Part shown: positions 43,185 through 53,863 of the stretch, one piece after another
How the letters are laid out: each line of letters starts with the position of its first letter
How positions within the stretch are numbered: the first letter of the stretch is position 1
NCBI RefSeq assembly: GCF_946404925.1
Contig: NZ_CAMJFM010000005.1
Span: 44,885-108,884 of the forward strand
Length of the DNA: 64,000 nucleotides
Source of the DNA: an uncultured Prevotella sp.
GTDB lineage: Bacteria; Bacteroidota; Bacteroidia; Bacteroidales; Bacteroidaceae
Direction: 5' to 3'
The notes under the pieces: generated by a model
What the model was told of the DNA's origin: nothing
The model's database searches: none
Seen by the model: only the letters and a program-made list of their open reading frames with translations
Made by a program: the position numbers and the translations under genes

Positions 43185-45800
43185 GGCAAACGGACATGTT
43201 TCGCACCGCTTACGATCGTCGGTAGGCGTGAACGATAGTTGGGGATTGAATATCTCGGCCAACAGATTCTGGAACAAGCTTATAAACTCATCAGAATACG
43301 TAGCTATATCGGCTACGGGCTCACGGCCTATGCCTAAGGTGGGGTCGTAATCCTTGCCGCCCGCATGCTGGATGAACATGAGGCATGGCGACACGCTATC
43401 GGACGACTTTGATCGCACAATGTGGGCGTAGAGGAACGTCTGAAGGAAGTAGTCGCTATGATCCTTGATGGCCTCGGACGTGAAGATGGAGGCAACATCG
43501 GGCAGAGGCTTGATGTGGCGCGAACCGGTCTTGTAATCGATGATGCGGATGTGGTCTTCGCCCGTTTCGGGATTGTAGATGCTATCCAGACGGTCGATGA
43601 TGCCACCCACCTTCATGCCGCCAATCTCGGTGTACACCCACTTTTCGAGGTCGATGATGCGGAAAGGCGTGAAGCGGCGGTCGACCTCGAGCAGCAATCG
43701 GATGTACTTGATGATGACCTCGCGATTGATGAGCTGCAAGCCATCGAGAGGGGGCAACGGGCGCGAGGGGTCGGTAATCTTGAAAAACTCCTGCTTGATG
43801 GCCTCGTCGACGGCACGCTCGATGGTGACCTCCTCTTTGAGCAACTCGTCGAGCATGGTCGACGTGATGGTGTTGGAGATGAACGGCGTGTAGATGACTT
43901 GGGCGGCCTTGTGGAAGATGTTACCGAACAAGCGGTTATCGATCATGTCATCGTCGGCGCTATCGGGCTCGGCTATCTCGCACACGTAGCGGTAAAAAAA
44001 TCGCAGCTGGCAACGCAGATAGGTGTTGACGGCTGTAGGGCTGATGCCGCCCTCTTTATTAGAAAAGTGCTTCTGCATGTGGGCGATGACCTCGGGCGTT
44101 TTCTGGATAGTCTTGGGCGCGTGGAGCTGGGGCGTCTGGCCCGCCTTGAGCGTGAGGAACGTGATAGGTATCTTGTTCTCGACCATCAACTGGAGCATAA
44201 AGCGCGACATCTCGGCCGTCTTGCCATCGCTGGTAGCGTTGTTATAGAGTATGGTGACATCGGATGCGCGTTGCAGCAAGCGATGGAAATAATGCTGATA
44301 GATGGCCACCTTGTAGTCGACGGTGGTCAAGCCGTAAGCCTTGCGGAGGGCGTAGGGGATGAACGAGGTGTCGTTGACGCCGCGCGGCATGTTGCCCTCG
44401 TTGCACGAAAGCAGCAACACGTGGTCGAAGTCGAGGTTACGCGTTTCGAGCACACCCATCACCTGAATACCCTCGGCGGGTTCGCCGTGGAAGGGGATAG
44501 AGGTTGACGTAATGAGCTGACCGATAAGGCGTTGCAGCGTGATGATATCGACCTTGAGCACGCCGCTATCAACCAATCCGCTCAATCTATTAAGTAAGGT
44601 GTACATGCGGAAGAGACTCTCGGTGTCGAGTGGCGAATCGATGATGGGGCTCTTTGACGTGGCGATGGTCTGGGTGATGTTGATGAGCCAATGGAGCAAG
44701 GGCTGAATCTCGGTATGGCGCTCGTTGGCAAAATCCTGTGGCATGATGCTGGCATACGGGTGGCGCTTGATGCTCTCAACCCATCGGCGGGTGAACATCT
44801 GCTTGCGGAGCGAGTAGCCGTGAACCTGCATATTAATGAGGGTGTTGACGAGCGAGGCAATCGACGTCTGGCTGAGTGGATAGCCCGTGGTGATGTTGAC
44901 CTTGTCTACATGTTCGGGCAAGCAATGGATGACGGTTTGCAGCAATCCCTCGTTGCAAAGCACGATGGCGGTGCGGCGCCCGGCTTGGATGCGCTCGGGG
45001 GTGAGCCACTCGCTGATGTATCGGGCTTGGATGTTCTCGGTGGGTGCCGAGATGTAGTTGATATGCTGCGGTGGAACCTCGTCGGTGTCTTGATAGAAAA
45101 GCGCCTTGCCTTGACGCTCAAGACGGCGGAAGAGTGTTTGCTCTACTTGCTGCAAGAGGTTGAAGCCGATGAACACATAGGTGTCGTACTCGAACTCGAT
45201 GCTCTCGTCGGTAGCCACTTGGCGATAGAGTGCACCCTCGTAAGCTAACTGTTTTTCGGCGAGTTGGGCGTTGTACTGATGATAAATCTCGCCAATATGA
45301 CTCCACAAACGGAGGAAGCGCTCCTTGAGTTCGGAGTTATGCTCATCGCTGAAATTACTGAAGAATCGCTTGATCATCTCGCGTTGTTCGGGCGTGAGAT
45401 ACGAGGTGTCGTCGAGCTCGTGGATGTCGCGCAGATTGGCCAACACCTTATCGGCGGGCGCCATATTCTTGTCGAGGTCGTCGAAATCGGAGAGCAAAAG
45501 CTGGCCCCATCCGTAGAAGTGGTCGAGCGTCTCGTCGATGCCCGTGCAAGCGGTGAACACGCGGTGGAGTTCGCACACCAGGAGGATGGGATCGGCCACC
45601 TGTAGCGACGAGTGGCTACGGAACAAATCGCTGATGGTGATATACGACGGGCTCCAGATGGGCTTGCCGGCCAATCGGGCCAAGTGCTCGTTGAGGAACA
45701 ACGAGGCACGCTTGTTAGGAAACACCACCGCTACGCGCGAGAGGTTGGTGCCATATCGGGAGAGCAGATCTTCGGCTACATGTTCAAGGAAACTCTTCAT
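43167..45800 (-). CDS. AddB-like PD-(D/E)XK nuclease
   Basis: VVFPNKRASLFLNEHL; GVLETRNLDFDHVLLLSCNEGNMPRG; GGIIDRLDSI..IIDYKTGS; C-terminal CETCPFASLCRG. Confidence 0.88.
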   Translation of the reverse strand: MKSFLEHVAEDLLSRYGTNLSRVAVVFPNKRASLFLNEHLARLAGKPIWSPSYITISDLFRSHSSLQVADPILLVCELHRVFTACTGIDETLDHFYGWGQLLLSDFDDLDKNMAPADKVLANLRDIHELDDTSYLTPEQREMIKRFFSNFSDEHNSELKERFLRLWSHIGEIYHQYNAQLAEKQLAYEGALYRQVATDESIEFEYDTYVFIGFNLLQQVEQTLFRRLERQGKALFYQDTDEVPPQHINYISAPTENIQARYISEWLTPERIQAGRRTAIVLCNEGLLQTVIHCLPEHVDKVNITTGYPLSQTSIASLVNTLINMQVHGYSLRKQMFTRRWVESIKRHPYASIMPQDFANERHTEIQPLLHWLINITQTIATSKSPIIDSPLDTESLFRMYTLLNRLSGLVDSGVLKVDIITLQRLIGQLITSTSIPFHGEPAEGIQVMGVLETRNLDFDHVLLLSCNEGNMPRGVNDTSFIPYALRKAYGLTTVDYKVAIYQHYFHRLLQRASDVTILYNNATSDGKTAEMSRFMLQLMVENKIPITFLTLKAGQTPQLHAPKTIQKTPEVIAHMQKHFSNKEGGISPTAVNTYLRCQLRFFYRYVCEIAEPDSADDDMIDNRLFGNIFHKAAQVIYTPFISNTITSTMLDELLKEEVTIERAVDEAIKQEFFKITDPSRPLPPLDGLQLINREVIIKYIRLLLEVDRRFTPFRIIDLEKWVYTEIGGMKVGGIIDRLDSIYNPETGEDHIRIIDYKTGSRHIKPLPDVASIFTSEAIKDHSDYFLQTFLYAHIVRSKSSDSVSPCLMFIQHAGGKDYDPTLGIGREPVADIATYSDEFISLFQNLLAEIFNPQLSFTPTDDRKRCETCPFASLCRG

Positions 45801-48800
45801 ACTTCTTCAATTTTGTTGCTGTAAACATACCACAGATAACCCTTGATGTTCTGGTGACCCATAGACGCGAGCAGGTCCATATAATGGCGCACCTGAGTGT
45901 GGTATTCGGGGTCGGGGTGGCCGAACTTGAAGTCGACCACAATCCACTCGTTGCCATCGGTCATCACGCGGTCGGGGCGATGCTCGCGCACGTCGCCATC
46001 CTCGACAGAGAGAATGGTACACTCGTTGAAGAGCGTCCATCGGGGCGAGAACCACGAGGCTACGCGTGGGTCGGCGAGGCGCTTGCGGAGCATGGAGGTG
46101 ATGCGGTCGGCGGTCATCTCCTCGTCGTAGAGGATACCCTCGAACTGCAATCGCTGAAGGGCCTCGGGGATGTCTTTCTCGGTCTGGATGGTAGAGAAAA
46201 TCTCGTGGAGCACGCTACCAGCCTGGATATATCGGCGTTGCTGGTCGATATCTTCGCCCTCGATGAAATCGCGGCTGCGATTACTCTGGCGGAAGTTGAC
46301 CTTGCTATCGTAAGTGTGGATGGAAACGCCGATGGCCTCGGACTTCTGGAGGAAGGGATTAAGGCTCGCCTTGTCAGAATCGGTGGCCAATCTGCGTTGG
46401 CTATCGGCATAAGCGCCATACTCGAAGACGATGGGCGATTGATCGTCCTCCATGCCCTCTAATAGCGACTCGGGAATAGATTCAGCCACAAGCGGCAAAC
46501 ACAACTCGATGAGGGCCGAACGCGAATTGCCGCCCCCGCGCTTACCTATGACATAGAGGCTATCGGCCGCACGGGTAAAGGCCACGTAGAGCAGATTGAG
46601 GTTGTCGACGGTGTTCTGCAGATGTTCGTGTAGGAAATCCTGCTCGTAGATGGTGCCTATCATAGACTTCTGACTATAGTCGATGGGCACGATGGGCAGA
46701 TCGTTGAACGGGGCCTCCTTGGGTTGGCACCAGATGATGTTGTCGGTAGACTTCTCTAAGGTCCAATCGCAGAAGGGGATGATGACGTGGTCGAACTCAA
46801 GACCCTTAGACTTGTGGATGGAGATGAGTCGGATGCCATTGGTCTCGTCGCTCTGGATGGTCTTCTTGCTGAGGGTTTCGTCCCACTCGGCAAGGAACGA
46901 CTGGATATCGGTAGTGTTCTCGTTGACGTAGTTGGCCAATTGGTCGTAGAAGGCGCAAAGATAGGCGCCCTGCCCCTCAAGACGATGCAGCTCGAAGATA
47001 GAGTAAATCCTCTCGGCAAGCTCGTAGAGCGGCAAGGTGAGCAACTCGTCGAAATGGGCGATATAGGCCTCGGGCAGATAAGCGTCGAGATCGTTGCCCG
47101 CTATCATATATTGATCGTCGGTGAGCTCCTTGCCCTGAACGGTGCACAACCAAGTTTTGACGATGGCCGCCTTGGTGAGTTGGTCGTCGGGGTGGAGCAA
47201 GAGGTGGAGGGCCTGAATCATCAAGCAAACGGCGCTTGAAGCATCGAGGCGGAAGGCCTCATCGCTCACGATGCTGACCTCTGGCAGATGCTCGAGGAAG
47301 TATTGGGCGATGAGCGGAATGTGGAAGTTATATCGCACAAGGATGGCGATGTCCTTCTGACTAATGCCCGCATTGATAAGTTCGCTGACATGATTGACGG
47401 TATGCTCCAGAACGGTTTCCTGATATTCATCGTTAGGTAGCAGCTCGATAACCACTCGGCCTTCGTCTTTTCTGCCATCGGGCACTTTCTGCTCTACATC
47501 GGCGTAGGCTTTGGCGAGTTGTTCGCGCTCGGCACACTCCAACTCTTCGAGGGCTTGGTATTCTACCTGGGCCGCGTGACGGAAGAAGGTGTTATTGAAA
47601 TCGATGACGTGGCGGGTGGAGCGGTAGTTGGTGGAGAGCGACTTGATTTCCATCAGCATAGCATCAAACTGATGCTCGATGCCATTGAGCAATCGCCAAT
47701 CGCCCGAACGCCAACGGTAGATGCTTTGTTTCACGTCGCCCACAATCAGATTGCTGCCATCCTCATGGCTCATCGTTTCGGCAAGTAGCACCTTGAAGTT
47801 CTGCCACTGGATGGTAGAGGTGTCCTGGAACTCGTCGATCATGACGTGTTGTAGTTGGGTACCAATCTTCTCAAAGATGAATGGCGAATCGCTACCATCG
47901 ATGAGCGAATGGAGCAGCTGCTGGGTATCGCTCAATAGGAACCGGTTCTCGGTCTCGTTGAGCTCGCGCACCTTCTTCTCGATGCTACTTAGCAATCGGA
48001 GCTGATTGAGGTGGCGGAGTGTGAGATGGGCCGATTGGTAGATTCTCCATTGCGTTTTGCGCTCGTCGACCGCAAAGCGTAGTATCTCTAAAAGCGTGCT
48101 CTCGACCAATTGCTGGATGTGATCGCGTTGCGGGTGAGTCTTGGCAAACCAGTTTTTAGAATCCTCAAGACATTTTGCTACCGTTTGATTCTCGATAGAG
48201 GGGTCGAAAACACAATTGGTAAGTTTTAAGAAGAAGCTGGCTATGCCGCGTCTTTTCTGGGCGAAATCGTCGATGGTGAGTCCTTCGGCCTCTATCGTCT
48301 CGAAGAAACTCTCGCCAATGGTCTTCATCCTGTCCTCGGCCGCTTTGCGCAAATCGCGGAGACAAGTGGTGTAGTTCTCAAAAAATCCCGCCTCGCTCAT
48401 CTTCTGTTCGAGCGTGAGGCTCACCTCTTTATAATAGTCCTTGAAAATGTTCTGACCGAACTTCTTGATCTGGGCTATCACGTTCCACGATTTATCGTCG
48501 GAGATGTTCTCCATGATATACTTCAATATCCATTGGAGCATCACATCGGTGGTGGTGAGGTCTTCGATAAGCTGATCGACCGCCAACTCCTCGACTTGGT
48601 AATCGTTGAGTCCGATGCGGAGGTTTGTGGTGAGGTCGAGCTCGCGGGCCATATTGCGGAGCACACTCTGGAAGAATGTGTCGATGGTTTCAACGCGGAA
48701 ATAGTTGTAGTTATGTGTGAGATTGTTGAGTGCCAAGCCCGCACGCTCGCTGATAACATTAGGTGCGAGGCCCGTTTTCTCTTGAATGTGCGATAGATAG

Positions 48801-49024
48801 CCATCCGACTCGGGTAGCTGTTTCCAGATGCCATAGAGCTGACTGAGAATACGCATCTTCATCTCCTCGGTAGCCTTATTAGTAAAGGTTACGGCCAAGA
48901 TGTTGCGATAGCTCTGAGGATTCTCTACGAGCAATCGGATATACTCGGTGGCAAGTGTGAAAGTCTTTCCGCTTCCAGCACTGGCCTTATATACGGTGAG
49001 TGGTTTGATAGATTCGTTTACCAT
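45797..49024 (-). CDS. UvrD-family helicase / AddA-like
   Basis: VYKASAGSGKTFTLATEYI; IMIDEFQDTSTIQW motif; IVGDVKQSIYRWRSGD; ISIHKSKGLEFDHVIIPF; YVAFTRA; nuclease VVDFKFG. Confidence 0.93.
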   Translation of the reverse strand: MVNESIKPLTVYKASAGSGKTFTLATEYIRLLVENPQSYRNILAVTFTNKATEEMKMRILSQLYGIWKQLPESDGYLSHIQEKTGLAPNVISERAGLALNNLTHNYNYFRVETIDTFFQSVLRNMARELDLTTNLRIGLNDYQVEELAVDQLIEDLTTTDVMLQWILKYIMENISDDKSWNVIAQIKKFGQNIFKDYYKEVSLTLEQKMSEAGFFENYTTCLRDLRKAAEDRMKTIGESFFETIEAEGLTIDDFAQKRRGIASFFLKLTNCVFDPSIENQTVAKCLEDSKNWFAKTHPQRDHIQQLVESTLLEILRFAVDERKTQWRIYQSAHLTLRHLNQLRLLSSIEKKVRELNETENRFLLSDTQQLLHSLIDGSDSPFIFEKIGTQLQHVMIDEFQDTSTIQWQNFKVLLAETMSHEDGSNLIVGDVKQSIYRWRSGDWRLLNGIEHQFDAMLMEIKSLSTNYRSTRHVIDFNNTFFRHAAQVEYQALEELECAEREQLAKAYADVEQKVPDGRKDEGRVVIELLPNDEYQETVLEHTVNHVSELINAGISQKDIAILVRYNFHIPLIAQYFLEHLPEVSIVSDEAFRLDASSAVCLMIQALHLLLHPDDQLTKAAIVKTWLCTVQGKELTDDQYMIAGNDLDAYLPEAYIAHFDELLTLPLYELAERIYSIFELHRLEGQGAYLCAFYDQLANYVNENTTDIQSFLAEWDETLSKKTIQSDETNGIRLISIHKSKGLEFDHVIIPFCDWTLEKSTDNIIWCQPKEAPFNDLPIVPIDYSQKSMIGTIYEQDFLHEHLQNTVDNLNLLYVAFTRAADSLYVIGKRGGGNSRSALIELCLPLVAESIPESLLEGMEDDQSPIVFEYGAYADSQRRLATDSDKASLNPFLQKSEAIGVSIHTYDSKVNFRQSNRSRDFIEGEDIDQQRRYIQAGSVLHEIFSTIQTEKDIPEALQRLQFEGILYDEEMTADRITSMLRKRLADPRVASWFSPRWTLFNECTILSVEDGDVREHRPDRVMTDGNEWIVVDFKFGHPDPEYHTQVRHYMDLLASMGHQNIKGYLWYVYSNKIEEV

Positions 49025-51054
49025 CTTCTGAAAAGTTCAAATTCAACTTCAACGCCGATTCGGTCGAAACGAGCGTTCTTGAAACTTGCAAAGGCACCAA
49101 CGGAGATATAGCGGTTGGTGAAGCCATAGCCCAACTCGAAATAGGGGCGTGAGCGCTCGAGCAATACACCGCTGAGGTAGAAACGCTCCTTCTCGATATA
49201 CTTGCCCAAATACGGAATCCACGTGGCCGCCAGCATGGGCGACTCGTAAGAGATGTTACCACGCAAGTAGTAATCAGACTCGTTGTAGACACGGCTTCTA
49301 AGCAGCTGGAAGTTGCCGCTCCAGTCATCGTCCCATCCCTCGGGAAGGTTCTCATCGCGGAAGTTGGCAAAGTCTACAAAAAGGTTGTCCTTCTTGTTGG
49401 TATACAATCCGCCACCTGCACGCAGATTCAGGACTCTGAGTCCTGGAATCTTCTTCTTCCATTGCGCATCAACCTCCCATCGCTCGTACTCCAAGTCGGA
49501 TTTGCAAACGCCTTTGATGCCGCGCTCGTAGTCGATAGAAATGAGTGGGCCGCGATTGAGCCAAGGTAGGAACTTGAACCCGATCATGGGCGCAAAACTC
49601 CGGTATTCAGCGGGCATGCCGTATTGGAGCATCAGATTCTTATTGATGGCCGTACGGCGGTGATAGATTAAGCCGGCCTCGACATCGAACCAATCGAACA
49701 GCATGATGTTGTTGCTCACGCTGAGATAATGGTCGCGGAACCTATCCATATCGGTATTCTCGAAGTTGATGGTGTCCTGATGTGCCTCGTTGATAATATC
49801 CATCACGCTCGAGTTGCTGATGCGGTTGCCATTACCCCATATAACCTCGGCATAGCCGTTACGCTTAGGGTTATACGTCATACGGAGTGGGGCCGTGAAA
49901 TAGAACTGACGGTCCTTGAAGGTATAACCGAAAGTGGGATTGAACGTGAGATAGCGATAGGTTGAGAAGGTGTATCGCGAGCGGAAGCGCATCTTGTATC
50001 GCACACCTCGGTCGTGGCTATAACTCAGATAAAGCGGATTGATGATGGGCGACATCGAGAACGATGCCTCTTCGGATTCGGCGCTGATGGGGGTTACAAG
50101 GTTATCGCCAATGGTATCCCAGAAGATTTTCTTCCAGAGCTTCTGCTTCTTGGGCGTGGTGTCTTGAGCCTGAACCAAGGAGTCTTGGTGGCGATTGATA
50201 TCGTAAGCCTCGTAAATCTGCTTGTCGGTTTCGGAGAGTGGGATAGGGCGCACTTGGTCCATCAACTCTCTGCTCGATGTGGTGGTGATGGAATCGGGAA
50301 GTGATTGATTGCAATGATAATTGGCATCGAAGAGTACCGAAATCCTATTGCCCACAAACCTGAAAGCGGCCGCGGTGGTACAACGGGATGGCATGATAGA
50401 TCGGCCGCCCTCCTTGCCTTGTAAAATCTCGGTGCGGAAGGTAACCATATCGTACTCGCCATTTAATACGGTGCGGATGATGCGGCCCGTTTCGGTCTCG
50501 ACAATAGCATAGCCGTTAAGCAGCTGGGTGTTGTAGTTCTTGGGATGGAAATCGAGTCGGGTGTTTCCATCGTTCTGAAGTTTCTGCGTGTAACGGTAGT
50601 ATCGGCGATTGCACTTGTTGAAAGGCGAAAGCATGTGGCCATCGTAAAGCGCAATATCGTAGATGTTGGGCGTCATGTAGTCGAGTAGGGTAGGCATGGC
50701 TCTACGATTGCCCCTGATGGTGCCCGAAAGCACTTGGTTGGTGATGTCGTAGTCGTGCGCGTTCTTGAACAACACCTTGCTATACGACTCGCGGATGTAG
50801 TCTCTTGGATCCTTGGCCATCACGTACATCGACGGGATGAGCCAAAGGAGAGAGTTACGCTTGTCGACATGATAGCGGAACTTGGCATACACCTGATCTT
50901 CGAGACTATCGATGGCCGATGAGTTAGCTTGTTGATAATCGTAGATACGACCTAGTATCAGCGAGTCTCTCTTGTTGGCCGCTGACATACTGATGGTCAT
51001 GCCCGAAAGCATGAAGGTCAGTAGTAATTTGGTGAATAGTTGATCGTATCTCAA
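49018..51054 (-). CDS. DUF5686-type outer-membrane protein
   Basis: Signal peptide; beta-barrel alternation; YRYTQKL...LDFHPKNYNTQLLNGYAIVETETGRI; ends VEFELFRRW. Confidence 0.75.
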   Translation of the reverse strand: MRYDQLFTKLLLTFMLSGMTISMSAANKRDSLILGRIYDYQQANSSAIDSLEDQVYAKFRYHVDKRNSLLWLIPSMYVMAKDPRDYIRESYSKVLFKNAHDYDITNQVLSGTIRGNRRAMPTLLDYMTPNIYDIALYDGHMLSPFNKCNRRYYRYTQKLQNDGNTRLDFHPKNYNTQLLNGYAIVETETGRIIRTVLNGEYDMVTFRTEILQGKEGGRSIMPSRCTTAAAFRFVGNRISVLFDANYHCNQSLPDSITTTSSRELMDQVRPIPLSETDKQIYEAYDINRHQDSLVQAQDTTPKKQKLWKKIFWDTIGDNLVTPISAESEEASFSMSPIINPLYLSYSHDRGVRYKMRFRSRYTFSTYRYLTFNPTFGYTFKDRQFYFTAPLRMTYNPKRNGYAEVIWGNGNRISNSSVMDIINEAHQDTINFENTDMDRFRDHYLSVSNNIMLFDWFDVEAGLIYHRRTAINKNLMLQYGMPAEYRSFAPMIGFKFLPWLNRGPLISIDYERGIKGVCKSDLEYERWEVDAQWKKKIPGLRVLNLRAGGGLYTNKKDNLFVDFANFRDENLPEGWDDDWSGNFQLLRSRVYNESDYYLRGNISYESPMLAATWIPYLGKYIEKERFYLSGVLLERSRPYFELGYGFTNRYISVGAFASFKNARFDRIGVEVEFELFRRW

Positions 51055-51064
51055 GTTATCTTTT

Positions 51065-53860
51065 TTATGCTAATTTCTCTTTCAGGTACTTGCCCGTTAG
51101 GCTTTCCTTGCATGCCGCGACGTCCTCGGGTGTTCCCGCTACGACTAAGCTTCCGCCTTTATCGCCACCGTCGGGACCAAGGTCTATCACGTGGTCGGCA
51201 CATTTTATCACCTCCATATTGTGCTCGATAATCAGGATGGAGTGGCCTCGTGCTATCAACGCATCGAAGGCTTTAAGCAACCTTTGGATATCGTGGAAAT
51301 GAAGACCCGTGGTGGGCTCGTCGAAGATGAAGAGCGTGGGCTCTTGCTTCTCTTGTCCGATGAAGTAGGCCAATTTTACTCGTTGGTTCTCACCACCAGA
51401 AAGTGATGACGAGTTCTGTCCGAGTTTGATGTATCCTAAACCCACATCTTCGAGCGTCTTGAGGCGCTTTACAATCGTGGCTTCATTGTGTTCCTTAAAG
51501 AAATCGATAGCCTCGGTGATTGTCATGTTCAGGATGTCGTCGACATTCTTTCCGTGGAAGTTTACATCGAGAATCTCTTTCTTGAATCGGTGACCATGAC
51601 ACGCCTCGCACTCCAACACCAAGTCGGCCATAAACTGCATCTCGACGGTGATGACACCAGCACCCTTACACTCCTCGCATCGTCCGCCATCGGCATTAAA
51701 CGAGAAGTATTGTGGGGTGAATCCCATCTGCTTGGAGAGTGGTTGCTCGGCATAGAGTTCGCGGATGGCATCGTAGGCCTTGACGTAAGTGGCGGGGTTA
51801 GAGCGGGTGCTCTTGCCAATAGGATTCTGGTCTACAAACTCAATATGCTTGATGGCATCCATATCGCCCTCAAGTCCGAGATACTCACCTGGAGCATCGC
51901 AAGCCTCACCAATACGGCGACGCATAGCAGGGTAGAGAATGCCCTTTATCAGACTCGACTTTCCAGAGCCAGAAACACCTGTAACTACGGTCATCACGTT
52001 AAGAGGAATCTTGACGTCGATGCCTTTAAGGTTGTTCATACGGGCTCCCTTGATGTTGATGAATCTGTTCCAAGGGCGGCGAGATGCTGGTACGGGAATC
52101 TCCTCCTGATGGAGCAGATATTTCACCGTATAGCTCTTGGGCCACTTCTTGAGCGAGGTTTTGTTCACCTCTTTGGCATCGCCATCGAACACCACTTCGC
52201 CACCAAGTCGTCCAGCATCAGGACCGATATCAATCAAGTGGTCGGCCGCACGCATAATCTCTTCGTCGTGCTCAACCACTACAACGGTATTGCCTAATGA
52301 TTGGAGCTCTTTCAACACATGAATCAAGCGGTCGGTATCTCTTGAGTGGAGACCGATACTTGGCTCATCGAGGATATACAACGAACCAACCAGCGAACTA
52401 CCTAACGATGTGCAGAGGTTGATACGCTGACTCTCACCACCAGAAAGGGAGTTGGAAAGGCGGTTAAGCGTAAGATATCCGAGACCTACATCAAGCAGGA
52501 ATTGGAGTCGGCTCTTGATTTCAGTAAGTAGGCGTTTGCCTATTTCTGCATCGTGCTCATCGAGTTCTAATCGCTCAAACCACTCCTTAACCTTGATGAT
52601 TGGCATCTGTACAAGGTCGGTGATACTACGTCCACCAATCTTGACGTAATCAGCCTCTGGCTTCAAACGTGTACCGTGGCATTTGGGACAATTAGTTTTG
52701 CCCCTATAGCGAGCCAGCATCACACGATATTGAATCTTATACTGGTTCTCGCGCACCATATCGAAGAAGGTATCGATACATGGTCTCTCCTTATTCCCCT
52801 TGTCAGATGGGAGTCCGTGCCACAACCAGTCTTTATGCTTCTGGCTCAGATTCATGTATGGTTCGAAGATGGGAAAATCGTCTTTGGCCGCATTACGGCA
52901 GAACCAATCTTTCCATTCCTTCATCCTCTCGCCGTGCCAACATACCACACAACCATCGTAAACGGATAGAGTGGTGTTGGGGATAACCAACTTCTCGTCG
53001 ATACCGATAATGCGTCCGAAGCCTTGGCATTTAGGACAAGCTCCTACGGGCGAGTTGAACGAGAACATCTGGTCGGTAGGTTCCTCGAATGTCATACCAT
53101 CGGCCTCGAACTTCATCGAGAAATCGTAGAAGATGGTTGGCGGGAAGAGCAATCTCAACTCACCATGCCCCTCGTAGAAAGCAGTTTCTGCTGAGTCTAC
53201 AAGGCGGGCGATGACATCCTTGGTATCATCGACACTCATGCGGTCGATAACAAGATAAATCTCCTCGTTGTCGAACTTACCTCCAGCCAAGTAATCATCA
53301 ATTCTCTGGAAATCGTTATTGACGTAGATACGAGCATAACCCTCCAACTGATAGGTCTTCAGCTGTTGTTCCATCGTGCGGCCTTCGTGCAGATGGATAG
53401 GTGACATCACCACGAAACGGGTTCCTTTTGAGAACTCAAGCATCTTCTGCACAACATCCTCGGTGGAGTGCTTCTTGACCTCGCATCCGCTAATGGGCGA
53501 ATAGGTGTGACCTATGCGGGCGAAGAGCAATCGGAGATACTCGTAAATCTCGGTGCTGGTGCCTACGGTGCTTCGTGGATTACGTGATATGACCTTCTGC
53601 TCGATGGCTATTGCTGGTGGGATGCCGCGAATGAAATCACACTCGGGTTTGTTCATCCTACCAAGGAATTGACGGGCATAACTCGACAAACTCTCTACAT
53701 AACGGCGTTGGCCTTCGGCATACAGAGTGTCGAAGGCCAAAGAAGATTTGCCGGAGCCACTGACTCCGGCAATTACTACGAATTGGTTACGGGGAATCTT
53801 GACATCAATGTTCTTTAAATTATTGACTCTTGCCCCTTTTATCTCTATTGAATCATTCAT
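51065..53860 (-). CDS. uvrA: Excinuclease ABC subunit A
   Basis: IKGARVNNLKNIDVKIPRNQFVVIAGVSGSGKSSLAFDTLYAEGQRRYVESLSSYARQFL; two ABC signatures SLSGGE; CPKC / CEEC zinc motifs. Confidence 0.95.
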   Translation of the reverse strand: MNDSIEIKGARVNNLKNIDVKIPRNQFVVIAGVSGSGKSSLAFDTLYAEGQRRYVESLSSYARQFLGRMNKPECDFIRGIPPAIAIEQKVISRNPRSTVGTSTEIYEYLRLLFARIGHTYSPISGCEVKKHSTEDVVQKMLEFSKGTRFVVMSPIHLHEGRTMEQQLKTYQLEGYARIYVNNDFQRIDDYLAGGKFDNEEIYLVIDRMSVDDTKDVIARLVDSAETAFYEGHGELRLLFPPTIFYDFSMKFEADGMTFEEPTDQMFSFNSPVGACPKCQGFGRIIGIDEKLVIPNTTLSVYDGCVVCWHGERMKEWKDWFCRNAAKDDFPIFEPYMNLSQKHKDWLWHGLPSDKGNKERPCIDTFFDMVRENQYKIQYRVMLARYRGKTNCPKCHGTRLKPEADYVKIGGRSITDLVQMPIIKVKEWFERLELDEHDAEIGKRLLTEIKSRLQFLLDVGLGYLTLNRLSNSLSGGESQRINLCTSLGSSLVGSLYILDEPSIGLHSRDTDRLIHVLKELQSLGNTVVVVEHDEEIMRAADHLIDIGPDAGRLGGEVVFDGDAKEVNKTSLKKWPKSYTVKYLLHQEEIPVPASRRPWNRFINIKGARMNNLKGIDVKIPLNVMTVVTGVSGSGKSSLIKGILYPAMRRRIGEACDAPGEYLGLEGDMDAIKHIEFVDQNPIGKSTRSNPATYVKAYDAIRELYAEQPLSKQMGFTPQYFSFNADGGRCEECKGAGVITVEMQFMADLVLECEACHGHRFKKEILDVNFHGKNVDDILNMTITEAIDFFKEHNEATIVKRLKTLEDVGLGYIKLGQNSSSLSGGENQRVKLAYFIGQEKQEPTLFIFDEPTTGLHFHDIQRLLKAFDALIARGHSILIIEHNMEVIKCADHVIDLGPDGGDKGGSLVVAGTPEDVAACKESLTGKYLKEKLA

Positions 53861-53863
53861 TCA